Below, in pieces: positions 28,399-37,245 of a stretch of 64,000 bases of DNA. The position numbers were made by a program, and so were the translations under genes. The stretch is from Limosilactobacillus ingluviei DSM 15946. Lineage in GTDB: Bacteria > Bacillota > Bacilli > Lactobacillales > Lactobacillaceae. The stretch's first letter is position 1; every line of letters starts with the position of its first letter. The notes below the pieces were generated by a model. It was not told the origin of the DNA and did not search any database. It saw only the letters and a list, made by a program, of their open reading frames with translations. The DNA lies in contig NZ_AZFK01000004.1 in NCBI RefSeq assembly GCF_001435775.1, positions 1 to 64,000 of the forward strand, in the 5' to 3' direction.

Positions 28399-28445
28399 AA
28401 ACCTGTTAAACTGGAAGCGAGCAGAAAGCTTTTGGAAGGAGGATT

Positions 28446-29627
28446 ATGATGAACTTTGATCAAATTATTAATCGGCGGGCGACTAATTCTGCCAAGTGGA
28501 CGGTTGGGCCGAATGAATTGCCCTTGTCGATTGCCGACATGGATTTTCCAACCGCCCCTGCCATCGTGGCGGCCTTGCAAGCGAAAGTAGCCACGGGGAT
28601 CTTTGGTTATGAGACGGTTCCGGTCACCTATTATCAAGCTGTGGCAGACTGGTATGCCAATGAACACGGCTGTCGCCCTCAAATTGAGTGGATGCAATAT
28701 GCCAGTGGGGTGATCCCGGCGTTAGCTTCCGTCATTCGCCGGGTCACGAATCCCGGTGACCAAGTTCTCCTGCAAGCGCCCGTTTACAATATGTTTTTTC
28801 AAACCATCCGCGATAATGGTCGTCAAGTGGTTTCCAGTGACCTAAATTATGATCCAACGACGCAAAGCTATTCAATTGACTGGAGAGACTTGGAAACTAA
28901 ACTGGCGGATCAACGGACGCGGTTGCTGATTTTGTGTAATCCGCATAATCCGACCGGACAAATTTGGTCCCAAGCAGACCTGATCCGCTTGGCGGAATTG
29001 AGCGGTAAATATCACGTTAAGATTTTTGCGGACGAAATCCATGGCGACATTACCTTTAATGAAACCGGCTATGTGCCATTCTTCAGCTTGCCCACTTCAT
29101 TATTGCAACAAGTCATCGTGGCGGTTTCCCCAAGTAAGACGTTTAACGTTGCCTCCATTCATGCAGCGATCCTTTTGATTCCGAATGCCGATTTACGCGC
29201 GGTAATCCGGCAGGGACTGCAAAATGATGGGTTAACGGCGGTTAATTTAGCCGCCATTCCTGCTACGATTGCGGCTTATACGCAAGGCCAAGCCTGGCTG
29301 CATGAATTATTGGCCTATTTAAAAACGAATCGCGCTTGGGTGGAACAACTGATTGCAACTCAACTGGCCAGTCAAATCCAGGTGGTCCCGGCGCAGGCGA
29401 CTTATTTGGCCTGGTTGGACTGCCGACAGGTGACGCGAGATACTCAGCCCTTAGCGGAATTTTTGCGCCAAACGACGGGGTTGATTTTAACGCCGGGGGC
29501 AGTTTATGGGGAACCAGGGAAAGCTTTTTTGCGGTTAAACCTGGCCTATCCGCGCGCGGTGCTTGAAGATGGACTGGCGCGCCTGGTTCAGGGGGTGGCA
29601 GCCTATCAAGAGAAATCTAGGAATTAA
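28446..29627 (+). CDS. patB: MalY/PatB-type C-S lyase (cystathionine beta-lyase-like aminotransferase)
   Basis: This 393-residue fold-type I PLP protein opens with MNFDQIINRRATNSAKWTVG and LPLSIADMDFPTAPAI, the MalY/PatB signature. YASGVIPALASVIRRVTNPGD, LCNPHNPTGQIW, FADEIHGDITF and SPSKTFNVASIHAA (PLP lysine in PSKTFN) follow. PatB-like enzymes cleave cystathionine or cysteine conjugates to thiol, pyruvate and ammonia. The aminotransferase label is historical. AAGGAGG precedes a tandem ATG. It is monocistronic, with a cre-like site over its promoter. Confidence 0.88.
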   Translation: MMNFDQIINRRATNSAKWTVGPNELPLSIADMDFPTAPAIVAALQAKVATGIFGYETVPVTYYQAVADWYANEHGCRPQIEWMQYASGVIPALASVIRRVTNPGDQVLLQAPVYNMFFQTIRDNGRQVVSSDLNYDPTTQSYSIDWRDLETKLADQRTRLLILCNPHNPTGQIWSQADLIRLAELSGKYHVKIFADEIHGDITFNETGYVPFFSLPTSLLQQVIVAVSPSKTFNVASIHAAILLIPNADLRAVIRQGLQNDGLTAVNLAAIPATIAAYTQGQAWLHELLAYLKTNRAWVEQLIATQLASQIQVVPAQATYLAWLDCRQVTRDTQPLAEFLRQTTGLILTPGAVYGEPGKAFLRLNLAYPRAVLEDGLARLVQGVAAYQEKSRN

Positions 29628-29724
29628 TCCGTAGGCGTTCAACTAAATCTGTTATACTGAAACCTAATTGGGTGGTCACTTGGTGTGGCTCACCGGAATT
29701 CTGGAAAAAGGTTGTGTTAATGGA

Positions 29725-30420
29725 ATGGATGCAGAAAAACTTTCGCAACGGTTGCAAACGGTCGCTGACTTTGTTCCCCAAGGAGCACGGTTAGCCGACA
29801 TTGGGACGGATCACGCCTACTTGCCAGCCGCCTTGGTTTTAGCTGGTCGGATTGACTTTGCGGTGGCAGGCGATGTGACGCTTGGTCCCTTGCAAAATGC
29901 CACGGCGGAAATCGAACGCTTGCACTTAAGCGAACAAATTCAGCCGCGGTTGGCCGATGGGTTGGCGGCAATTCAGCCTACCGATCAAATCGACACCGTC
30001 GTGATTGCTGGAATGGGGGGCACCTTGATTGCTAAAATTCTGACGGCTGGCGCGGCGCAATTGGCAGGGGTCAAACGGTTGATTTTACAACCTAACGTTG
30101 GTGAAGCCCGGGTCCGGCAATGGTTAATGGAACATCATTATCAATTGATGGCCGAACGAATTGTGGCTGAAGACGGTCATATCTATGAAATCTTAGTAGC
30201 GGACTACACGGGAGTGCCCTTTAGCTATAATGCCCGTGAGTTGCGCTTTGGCCCATTTTTATTAGCGGCCGGGGGACCGATTTTCCGCCAAAAGTGGCAA
30301 GAAGAATTGCAGCGCGAAGCTGCGGCGCTTGAGCAAATGAAGGCAGCGAAGGAACCGCCGTTAGAAAAAATTGCCGCCTTTCAAGCCCAATTAGCGCAAA
30401 TTAAGGAGGTCTTGGCATGA
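29725..30420 (+). CDS. trmK: tRNA (adenine-N1-)-methyltransferase TrmK
   Basis: This 231-residue SAM-dependent enzyme methylates A22 of bacterial tRNAs. The family opening LSQRLQTVADFVPQGARLADIGTDH contains the SAM-binding ADIGTDHAYLP motif, followed by VVIAGMGGTLIAKIL and LILQPNVGEARVRQWL. The last third (RQKWQEELQREAAALEQMKAA) is a predicted coiled coil typical of TrmK. A TTG start 57 bp upstream is possible, but the extended -10 TGTTATACT at 29650-29658 would put the transcript start almost on it, so the ATG at 29725 was chosen. The stop overlaps nif3 (ATGA). Confidence 0.92.
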   Translation: MDAEKLSQRLQTVADFVPQGARLADIGTDHAYLPAALVLAGRIDFAVAGDVTLGPLQNATAEIERLHLSEQIQPRLADGLAAIQPTDQIDTVVIAGMGGTLIAKILTAGAAQLAGVKRLILQPNVGEARVRQWLMEHHYQLMAERIVAEDGHIYEILVADYTGVPFSYNARELRFGPFLLAAGGPIFRQKWQEELQREAAALEQMKAAKEPPLEKIAAFQAQLAQIKEVLA

Positions 30421-31250
30421 CGACCGGCTTAGAAGTAATGGCCCGCTTTGAGCAATTTGCGGCGCCAGCGTGGGCCGAGGACTGGGATCACGTTGGTTGG
30501 CAATTGGGCGACCCGACCCGGGCCGTCCGGCGAATGTTGATTACGTTAGATGTGCGACCAGCGGTAGTTGACGAAGCAATTGATGCGGGGGTAGACCTGA
30601 TCTTTTCTCACCACCCGCTGATGTTTCGACCAGCCAAAGATTTGGATTTGCGGCAGCCGCAAAATGCAATGTATGCCAAGCTCTTGGCCCATGGAATTAC
30701 TGTTTATTCGGCGCATACGAACTTGGATTCAGCCCCGGGAGGGATGAATGATTGGTTAGCGGCGCAATTGGGTTTGCAAAATTTAACCGGGTTGGTCCCA
30801 AGTAAACTAAGTTCCCCCACGGGGGAACCGGTGGCCTTAGGGCGGGTAGGTGATTTGCCGGTTGCGTTATCGCCGGCAGAATTTGTTAGTTGGTGTCAGC
30901 AACATTTCCACGTCGCTGGCTTACGGTTCGTCACGCCCCCGGCGGCAGTGACGCAAATTAAGCGCGTGGCTATTGTCGGCGGAGCGGGCAGTGAATTTTA
31001 TCCCCAGGTTCTGGCGGCCGGGGCCCAAGCTTACGTCACGGGGGACGTCTCGTACCACGTGGCCCAAGATATGCAAGCCGCTGGGTTGATGCTGGTTGAT
31101 CCTGGTCACCATATTGAAGTGGTGTGTGTAAAGCAGCTAACGACGTTGTTTAAAAAGTGGGCTCAGTTGGCCAAGTGGCCGCTTGAAATTCAAGCGAGTC
31201 AGGTTAAGACGGAACCCTTTAAGTTTATGATGAAAGATGAGATGAAATAA
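30417..31250 (+). CDS. Nif3-like dinuclear metal centre protein (YqfO family)
   Basis: This 277-residue protein is the short form, without the inserted PII-like domain of B. subtilis YqfO. Metal ligands of the NIF3 family appear as IFSHHPLMFR (two His), YSAHTNLDSAPGGMND (His, Asp) and the C-terminal PGHHIE. It is often annotated as GTP cyclohydrolase 1 type 2, but the in vivo role is unsettled. The trmK-nif3 pair with a 4-bp overlap is conserved across Firmicutes, which suggests a linked function in tRNA or metabolite repair. pepT follows 2 bp later. Confidence 0.9.
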   Translation: MTTGLEVMARFEQFAAPAWAEDWDHVGWQLGDPTRAVRRMLITLDVRPAVVDEAIDAGVDLIFSHHPLMFRPAKDLDLRQPQNAMYAKLLAHGITVYSAHTNLDSAPGGMNDWLAAQLGLQNLTGLVPSKLSSPTGEPVALGRVGDLPVALSPAEFVSWCQQHFHVAGLRFVTPPAAVTQIKRVAIVGGAGSEFYPQVLAAGAQAYVTGDVSYHVAQDMQAAGLMLVDPGHHIEVVCVKQLTTLFKKWAQLAKWPLEIQASQVKTEPFKFMMKDEMK

Positions 31251-31252
31251 TC

Positions 31253-32494
31253 ATGGCAGAAAAATATCCCGGTTTATTAGATCGTTTTTTGAGTTATGTG
31301 AAGGTAGAGACCCGTTCTGATCCGGAAAGCAACACGATTCCCACCAGCCCAAAGGAATTGACGCTGTTAAAGCAACTGATGGCGGAACTTTCCGCTTTAG
31401 GCTTAAGTGAGGTCCGGATGGGCAAACAGAATGCCATTGTAATGGCAACTTTGCCATCCAATTTAGACCATGAGGCACCGGTAATGGGCTTGCTTGCCCA
31501 CGTAGACACCGCTGATTTTAATGCGGCGGGGGTAAATCCCCAGATTGTTCAAAATTACGACGGGCAACCGATTCAGCTGGGCGATGGGACGTACACGCTG
31601 GATCCTGCCGAATTTCCGAACTTACGCAACTACTTGGGGCAAACCTTGATTACGACCGACGGAACGACGTTGTTGGGAGCGGATGATAAAGCGGGGGTAG
31701 CAGAAATTATGACGATGCTTGCCTACTTGGTGGCCCATCCAGAAATTAAGCACGGGACCATTAAAGTTGGCTTTACGCCCGACGAAGAGACCGGGACGGG
31801 GGCCACCCATTTTGACGTGACCGATTTTGGAGCTGATTTTGCGTACACCGTGGATGGCGGTCCATTAGGTGAGTTGGAATATGAAACCTTTAACGCCGCC
31901 GGAGCAGAAATTACGATTGAAGGCAAGGACGTCCACACTGCGACCGCCAAGGGCGTCATGGTAAATGCGCTTCAGATTGCCATGGATTTGCAAACGATGC
32001 TACCGGCGCATGATCGGCCAGAAAAAACGACTGGCCGAGAAGGCTTTTTCCACTTGTACCAATTGGATGGAACCGTTGATCATGCTCGGATGTTGTACTT
32101 GATTCGGGATCATGATCGCCAAATGTTTGAGGCCCGGAAGCAAGCATTGCAGGCAGTCGTTACTGATTTAAACGAGCAACTTAGCAGCCAACGTGTGACC
32201 TTACAGTTGACGGATCAGTATTATAACCTCAAAGATGCCTTGCAAGGCCATATGGACGTGGTTGAATTGGCGCAAACGGCGATGAAAGAATTGGCGATTG
32301 AACCGGTGATTTATCCAGTCCGGGGTGGCACAGATGGCTCGACGATTTCGTATATGGGCTTACCAACGCCAAACTTATTTGCGGGTGGTGAAAACATGCA
32401 CGCCCGGTTTGAATATGTATCGCTACAAACCATGGAGAAAGCGGTGGATGTGCTGCTGAAAATGAGTGAATTAAACAGCCAACGAACTAAATAG
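31253..32494 (+). CDS. pepT: tripeptidase PepT (peptidase T, M20B)
   Basis: This 413-residue zinc aminotripeptidase removes the N-terminal residue of tripeptides. LLAHVDTADFNAAGVNP (His, Asp), TTLLGADDKAGVAEIMT (bridging Asp), GFTPDEETGTGATHFD (Glu pair), DGGPLGELEYETFNAA and PVRGGTDGSTISYMGLPTPN with GGENMHARFEY are all PepT-type. It is translationally close to nif3 (2-bp gap), so it is probably in the trmK transcript. It adds to pepD and pepV in peptide use. Confidence 0.96.
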   Translation: MAEKYPGLLDRFLSYVKVETRSDPESNTIPTSPKELTLLKQLMAELSALGLSEVRMGKQNAIVMATLPSNLDHEAPVMGLLAHVDTADFNAAGVNPQIVQNYDGQPIQLGDGTYTLDPAEFPNLRNYLGQTLITTDGTTLLGADDKAGVAEIMTMLAYLVAHPEIKHGTIKVGFTPDEETGTGATHFDVTDFGADFAYTVDGGPLGELEYETFNAAGAEITIEGKDVHTATAKGVMVNALQIAMDLQTMLPAHDRPEKTTGREGFFHLYQLDGTVDHARMLYLIRDHDRQMFEARKQALQAVVTDLNEQLSSQRVTLQLTDQYYNLKDALQGHMDVVELAQTAMKELAIEPVIYPVRGGTDGSTISYMGLPTPNLFAGGENMHARFEYVSLQTMEKAVDVLLKMSELNSQRTK

Positions 32495-32526
32495 TTGGGG
32501 GCTGAACTTTTTGGGAGGTGTTGGTG

Positions 32527-33390
32527 ATGACAAAGCGGTATGAGGCCCGGCTGCGTCGGATGGTCCGGAAATTGGCGATTGCCTTGTTATATGGGATTTT
32601 ATCAGCGATCGGGGTTAATTTTTTCTTGACCCATGCCAATTCGTACTCATCAGGACTGTTGGGGATTTCCCAATTAATACAAGCAATTGGCTTAACGATG
32701 GGGCTGCATTTGAATTTGGGGCTGCTGGTGTTCATTTTTAACGTTCCGCTATTTATCTTTGCTTGGCGGGTCTTTGGACTGAGCTACATTTTCTATTCGG
32801 GGTTGGCCGTAATTTTTAATGTCATTGCTTTGGCGTTGATTCCGGTGGTGAAGTTGGTCAGCGATCCGTTAACCAATACCTTGGTCGGCGCGGCCTTAAT
32901 TGGGTTGGGAATTGGTTTGTGCTTTAACAATGGCTTTACGACCGGGGGCATTGATATTGTCGTGACTTATTGTCAACGGAAGTTTCATAAGAATGTCGGC
33001 TTCTTTGCCAACGTCGTAAATGGGGTCATTTTATTAGCGACGGTGATTGCCTTTGGTCCCAGTCGGATCGTGTACAGTTTGATCGGGATGTTGTTAACCA
33101 ATTGGTTGATGGACTACGTCTTCGTTTCGCAAACGGACGTCAGCGTAACCATTTTTACCAAGCAGGCGGATAAGTTGATTCCCGCGTTGAAGACCTTTGC
33201 GCATGGGGCCACGGTAATGCACGGGATCGGTGCGTATACGGGGGATGAGACGGATGTAATTATCGTGATTACCCCCCGGAGTCAGTTGGTTGGTCTACGT
33301 AAAATGGTAAAGACCATCGATCCCCGGGTCTTCTTGAGTATTCAACGGACCAGCGTTGAATTAGGGATCTATCGGCGCCACTCATTATAG
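32527..33390 (+). CDS. YitT family membrane protein (DUF161/DUF2179)
   Basis: This 287-residue protein has five or six hydrophobic segments in the first 200 residues (starting LAIALLYGILSAIGVNFFL) and a soluble C-terminal DUF2179-like domain (VSVTIFTKQADKLIPALKTF, ending in SIQRTSVELGIYRRHSL). The conserved FNNGFTTGGIDIVVTYCQRK motif is typical of the YitT family. The function is unknown in the family. The ATG lies 8 bp after GGGAGG, while GTG and TTG codons upstream lie in or next to that site. A strong terminator follows. Confidence 0.85.
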   Translation: MTKRYEARLRRMVRKLAIALLYGILSAIGVNFFLTHANSYSSGLLGISQLIQAIGLTMGLHLNLGLLVFIFNVPLFIFAWRVFGLSYIFYSGLAVIFNVIALALIPVVKLVSDPLTNTLVGAALIGLGIGLCFNNGFTTGGIDIVVTYCQRKFHKNVGFFANVVNGVILLATVIAFGPSRIVYSLIGMLLTNWLMDYVFVSQTDVSVTIFTKQADKLIPALKTFAHGATVMHGIGAYTGDETDVIIVITPRSQLVGLRKMVKTIDPRVFLSIQRTSVELGIYRRHSL

Positions 33391-33403
33391 TTTTAAGGGT
33401 ACT

Positions 33404-33443
33404 AAAAAGCGGTTAGTGAGCTAAGTTCACTAACCGCTTTTTA
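33404..33443. terminator. bidirectional terminator after the YitT gene
   Basis: AAAAAGCGGTTAGTGA pairs perfectly with TCACTAACCGCTTTTT. It separates the plus-strand trmK-YitT block from the convergent DUF2929 gene. Confidence 0.94.
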
Positions 33444-33462
33444 TATTGATCAACCAAGTTGG

Positions 33463-33657
33463 TTAACGTTCTGGATTGGCATGCACCGTCATAAACGTCC
33501 AAACATTGGCCGCCACTAAGGCCACCACGGCGCCTAACACGGCACAAAGTTGGAAATCAGCCGTTAAACCTTCCAATTGACTGCCAATGTAGCCTAATAC
33601 CATCCCTAAGATGGCGCCCCAAAAAAGCACCATCAAATTTTTAAAAATCGTCTTCAT
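33463..33657 (-). CDS. DUF2929 family small membrane protein
   Basis: This 64-residue protein has two transmembrane segments (about residues 6-26 and 36-56), with the motif WGAILGMVLGYIGSQLEG typical of DUF2929/YjzD-like proteins of Lactobacillales. The function is unknown. The ATG follows GGGAGTGAAAAAGT on the minus strand. It is divergent from dnaE and convergent with the YitT gene. Confidence 0.78.
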   Translation of the reverse strand: MKTIFKNLMVLFWGAILGMVLGYIGSQLEGLTADFQLCAVLGAVVALVAANVWTFMTVHANPER

Positions 33658-33801
33658 ACTTTTTCACTCCCTTAGTGGATACGTTCATTGTAGCACAAAT
33701 TTTTCGGCAACGGAAAGGCCAATCCAAACGAAGCAACGGGCAACATTTGGAATTAATGATATACTGGCTAATGGAAAGATTTTTAGGAAGGGGCATGTGG
33801 C

Positions 33802-36800
33802 ATGGTTCCCATTAATGTAACTAGTGCGTACAGTTTGCTAGAGAGTACGATCCAACCGGCTGAATTGGTTAAAGCGGCTCAACAACAAGGTTACTCGGCA
33901 GTAGCTTTGACGGATCGCAACGTGATGTATGGGGCGATTGAATTCTATCATGCGGCAAAAGCGGCGGGGGTCACACCTCTTTTGGGCGTTCAATTTCAAC
34001 TGGCCGGTTTAGAACTAACGGCGTATGCCAGGGGGAATCAGGGCTATCAACAACTGATCAAGTTGTCAACCCGTTTGGCAACGAACCAAGCGTTGACCGT
34101 AACCGAATTTTTAACCGAAGTGGATCAGCTGGCTGTGGTAATTGCACCAGCCACCATCTTGCAAGCTTTGCAACAACCGGAGTTAGCAGCGGCGTTGGAA
34201 CAGCTGATTGAGCAGCCGGCGCAAATGCGTTTTGCAGGGATTACGCTGACTTTGGATCAGGTCCAACGTACGGCGTTAGTCAATTGGGCGACCAAGCATC
34301 AGGTCGCGTTAATCGCGTTTGACCCGGTTGAATATTTGGCGCCAACGGATTATTTTGCCACCCAGGTTTTGCGGGCTATTAAGAGTGGTCACCGTATTAA
34401 AGAGCCATTGCGGTTGGTTAACCAAACGGGGGAGCATTTTTTAAAGCCGGCCCAAGCCTGGGCCAGGGCATATCAAACGGTCGGGTTGGCGCAAGCGGCC
34501 GCCAATACGGAGCAGTTGGCAGCCGCCTGCCAGGTTGAAATCACCTTTCAAAGTCCGGTCTTGCCAACGTTTAAAGTTCCCGCTGGGCAAAGCCAGGCTG
34601 ACTATCTGCGCCAACTGTGTGAAGCGGGGTTGCAAGCACGCGGGCTCACGGCAGCAACGTATCAAGCTCGGTTAGACCATGAATTAACCCAGATTCATAA
34701 CTTAGGGTTTGACGATTACTTTCTGATTGTTTGGGATGTTATGCACTTTGCTCATGAACACCAGATTACAACTGGCCCGGGGCGCGGGTCGGCCGCGGGT
34801 TCGCTGGTCGCGTATGCACTGGCGATTACGGACGTCGATCCCTTACGCTACCACTTGCTGTTTGAACGCTTTTTAAATCCCGAACGGGCCCAAATGCCTG
34901 ATATTGACTTGGATTTACCGGACAACCGGCGTCAAGAAGTGCTGGATTATTTGCATCAACGCTATGGGCACCAACGAATTGCCCAAATTATTACCTTTGG
35001 GACCTTAGCGGCAAAGCAAGCCATTAAGGACGTGGCCCGGGTCTTTATGTTGCCTGCCTACTTGGTGAGTGAGTTGAATACCATTTTAGCTAACATTCAA
35101 GTGCGGACCAAATTAACGATTGATGAGGCGTTGCGTAAATCCCAAGCGTTGGTGAATTTGATGAATGATCAACCCCAAATTGCACTTTTAATCAAGGTTG
35201 CCAAACAATTGGAAGGCTTGCCGCGGCATGATTCAATTCACGCAGCCGGGGTCGTCTTGTCGCAAGCCCCCTTAGCGGAATTGGTCCCCTTGCAAGGCGG
35301 CCAAGATGGCGAATTGTTGGTTACTCAATACGCGAAAGAAACCGTAGAAGCCGTGGGACTATTAAAAATGGATTTTTTAGGCTTGCGGAACTTATCAATC
35401 ATGGATAAGGCCTTGTGTTTGATTCATCATCACCAGCCCCAGTTTAATTTAAAAAAGGTCGATTTAAATGATCCGGCAACGCTGCACTTGTTTGCGGCTG
35501 GTGATACCGACGGGATTTTTCAATTTGAGTCGCGCGGGATTCGGCAAGTCTTGACCAAGTTGGCCCCGGACCAATTTGAAGAGCTGGTGGCAGTGAATGC
35601 CTTATATCGGCCGGGTCCGTTAGATAATATTACGCACTTCATTGCCCGCAAGCAGGGACATGAGAACTACCAGTTGCCAGATGCCAGTTTGGCGGCGATT
35701 TTGGGACCCACGTATGGGATTTTGGTATACCAGGAACAAGTCATGCAAGTGGCGGCCGTCATGGCTGGCTTTTCGCTTGGGCAAGCCGACTTGTTGCGCC
35801 GGGCCATGAGTAAGAAAAAGCAAGCGACAATGGATGCAATGCGGTCCCGGTTTTTAACTGGTGCCAAGGAAAAAGGGTACGCCCCCCAATTAGCCCAGCA
35901 GGTCTTTGATTACATTGACCAATTTGCTAATTACGGATTTAACCGGTCGCATGCGGTGGCGTATTCGAAAATGGCCTTTGAGATGGCGTATCTAAAGGTT
36001 CATTTTCCAAACGAATTTTTCGTTGCCTTACTGTCCATTGAACCGAATATTGCTAAGCAACACCAACACTTTGCCAACGCCCAACAGCATGGGGTCCGTA
36101 TCGTTGGTCCGCGGATTAATGTCTCGCAAGCCGACTTTAGTCTGGCAAGGGGGGAAATCATCGTCGGCTTTAGCGCCGTTAAAGGGCTCCGCGCTGATTT
36201 TATTCAGGCCATTTTAGCGGCACGCCAAACGGGACCGTTTCAGGATATCTATGACTTCTTAGCCCGACTGGCGCCGCGGTGGCATAAAGCGGCCCTGTTA
36301 GAACCGTTATTTGCCGTGGGCGCGTTTGATGGTTTGGGGTATAACCGGGCAGAGCTATTGGTGGGGCTTCCCGGACTATTAGCTGGCAGCGAATTTACCT
36401 TTCAAGATCCCAGTTTGCAACCTTTGATTGAGCGGCGCCCTGAGTTGCCGTTGGGCGAACGGCTCGCTAAGGAAAGTGAGTACTTAGGGGTGTACTTGTC
36501 GGGGCATCCGGCGAGTCAATACCAAGCGTTACGGCAACGGCTAGGGGGCGAATTGGTTGCTGACTTAGGACCGAATCAAAAGGTAACCTTAGTAGTTTTG
36601 CTAACCCGCATTCGAGTGGTTAATACCAAAAAGACCCATCAGCAAATGGCCTTTGTGACCGCTAGTGATGAGAGTGGCAGCATTAATCTGACCGTTTTTG
36701 CTCGCCAATTTGCTCAGTATGAAAAGTTGTTGAGTCGCCCTAACCAAGTGGTCGTGGTAGCTGGGCAGGTTGAATTACGCAATGATGAATTAGAAGTGAT

Positions 36801-37098
36801 TGTCAATCAATTACAGCCGGCAAATCAATTGCAGACAGGAACTGCGCCCCAGCTGGCTGATCGTCGTTGGGTCCTGCGCTTGTTACCGGAGGTTGCCGAA
36901 CGCGGGCGCCAGCAAATTAAAGCCATCTTGCGGGCCCACCCTGGTAATTGCCCGGTGGTAATTTATGAAGAACAGACGAACCAAGCGCGCCAATTAACGG
37001 TCGGCGCGGCGGCGGATGAGGCGACGCGGGCCGCTTTTAATGCGGCCTTGGGTAGTGCCAACGTTGTTTTGCAGCTTGTGCCACCACTAAAAAAATAA
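33802..37098 (+). CDS. dnaE: DNA polymerase III alpha subunit DnaE
   Basis: This 1098-residue C-family polymerase starts with an N-terminal PHP domain (VTSAYSLLESTIQPAELVKAA, then VALTDRNVMYGAIEF). The palm contains PGRGSAAGSLVAYALAITDV and the metal-binding PDIDLDLPDNRRQEVLDYL, where Leu replaces the more common Phe. Fingers, the tandem HhH (ANYGFNRSHAVAYS) and a C-terminal OB fold (QKVTLVVLLTRIRVVNTKKT) follow. In Firmicutes DnaE works with PolC and extends primers at the fork. The start is the ATG behind GGAAGGGG. TATACT lies about 40 bp upstream as -10. pyk follows, without pfkA. Confidence 0.97.
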   Translation: MVPINVTSAYSLLESTIQPAELVKAAQQQGYSAVALTDRNVMYGAIEFYHAAKAAGVTPLLGVQFQLAGLELTAYARGNQGYQQLIKLSTRLATNQALTVTEFLTEVDQLAVVIAPATILQALQQPELAAALEQLIEQPAQMRFAGITLTLDQVQRTALVNWATKHQVALIAFDPVEYLAPTDYFATQVLRAIKSGHRIKEPLRLVNQTGEHFLKPAQAWARAYQTVGLAQAAANTEQLAAACQVEITFQSPVLPTFKVPAGQSQADYLRQLCEAGLQARGLTAATYQARLDHELTQIHNLGFDDYFLIVWDVMHFAHEHQITTGPGRGSAAGSLVAYALAITDVDPLRYHLLFERFLNPERAQMPDIDLDLPDNRRQEVLDYLHQRYGHQRIAQIITFGTLAAKQAIKDVARVFMLPAYLVSELNTILANIQVRTKLTIDEALRKSQALVNLMNDQPQIALLIKVAKQLEGLPRHDSIHAAGVVLSQAPLAELVPLQGGQDGELLVTQYAKETVEAVGLLKMDFLGLRNLSIMDKALCLIHHHQPQFNLKKVDLNDPATLHLFAAGDTDGIFQFESRGIRQVLTKLAPDQFEELVAVNALYRPGPLDNITHFIARKQGHENYQLPDASLAAILGPTYGILVYQEQVMQVAAVMAGFSLGQADLLRRAMSKKKQATMDAMRSRFLTGAKEKGYAPQLAQQVFDYIDQFANYGFNRSHAVAYSKMAFEMAYLKVHFPNEFFVALLSIEPNIAKQHQHFANAQQHGVRIVGPRINVSQADFSLARGEIIVGFSAVKGLRADFIQAILAARQTGPFQDIYDFLARLAPRWHKAALLEPLFAVGAFDGLGYNRAELLVGLPGLLAGSEFTFQDPSLQPLIERRPELPLGERLAKESEYLGVYLSGHPASQYQALRQRLGGELVADLGPNQKVTLVVLLTRIRVVNTKKTHQQMAFVTASDESGSINLTVFARQFAQYEKLLSRPNQVVVVAGQVELRNDELEVIVNQLQPANQLQTGTAPQLADRRWVLRLLPEVAERGRQQIKAILRAHPGNCPVVIYEEQTNQARQLTVGAAADEATRAAFNAALGSANVVLQLVPPLKK

Positions 37099-37245
37099 TG
37101 GCATAGACCGCAAAATGGTGGCGCTTACACGATAATTTGCCGAGAAAAATTAAAGACACCCCCAATAAAACGTGCTATGATAAACAATGTGTGATTGAGG
37201 GGGCAACCCCAGAAAATGCTGTAACGCAAAGGAGAGAGATCACTT

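Noticed and set aside
34913-34950. Defective DnaE active site (PDIDLDL instead of PDIDxDF)
   Set aside because: Both catalytic Asp are kept. Leu for Phe is a conservative change in an otherwise intact protein.
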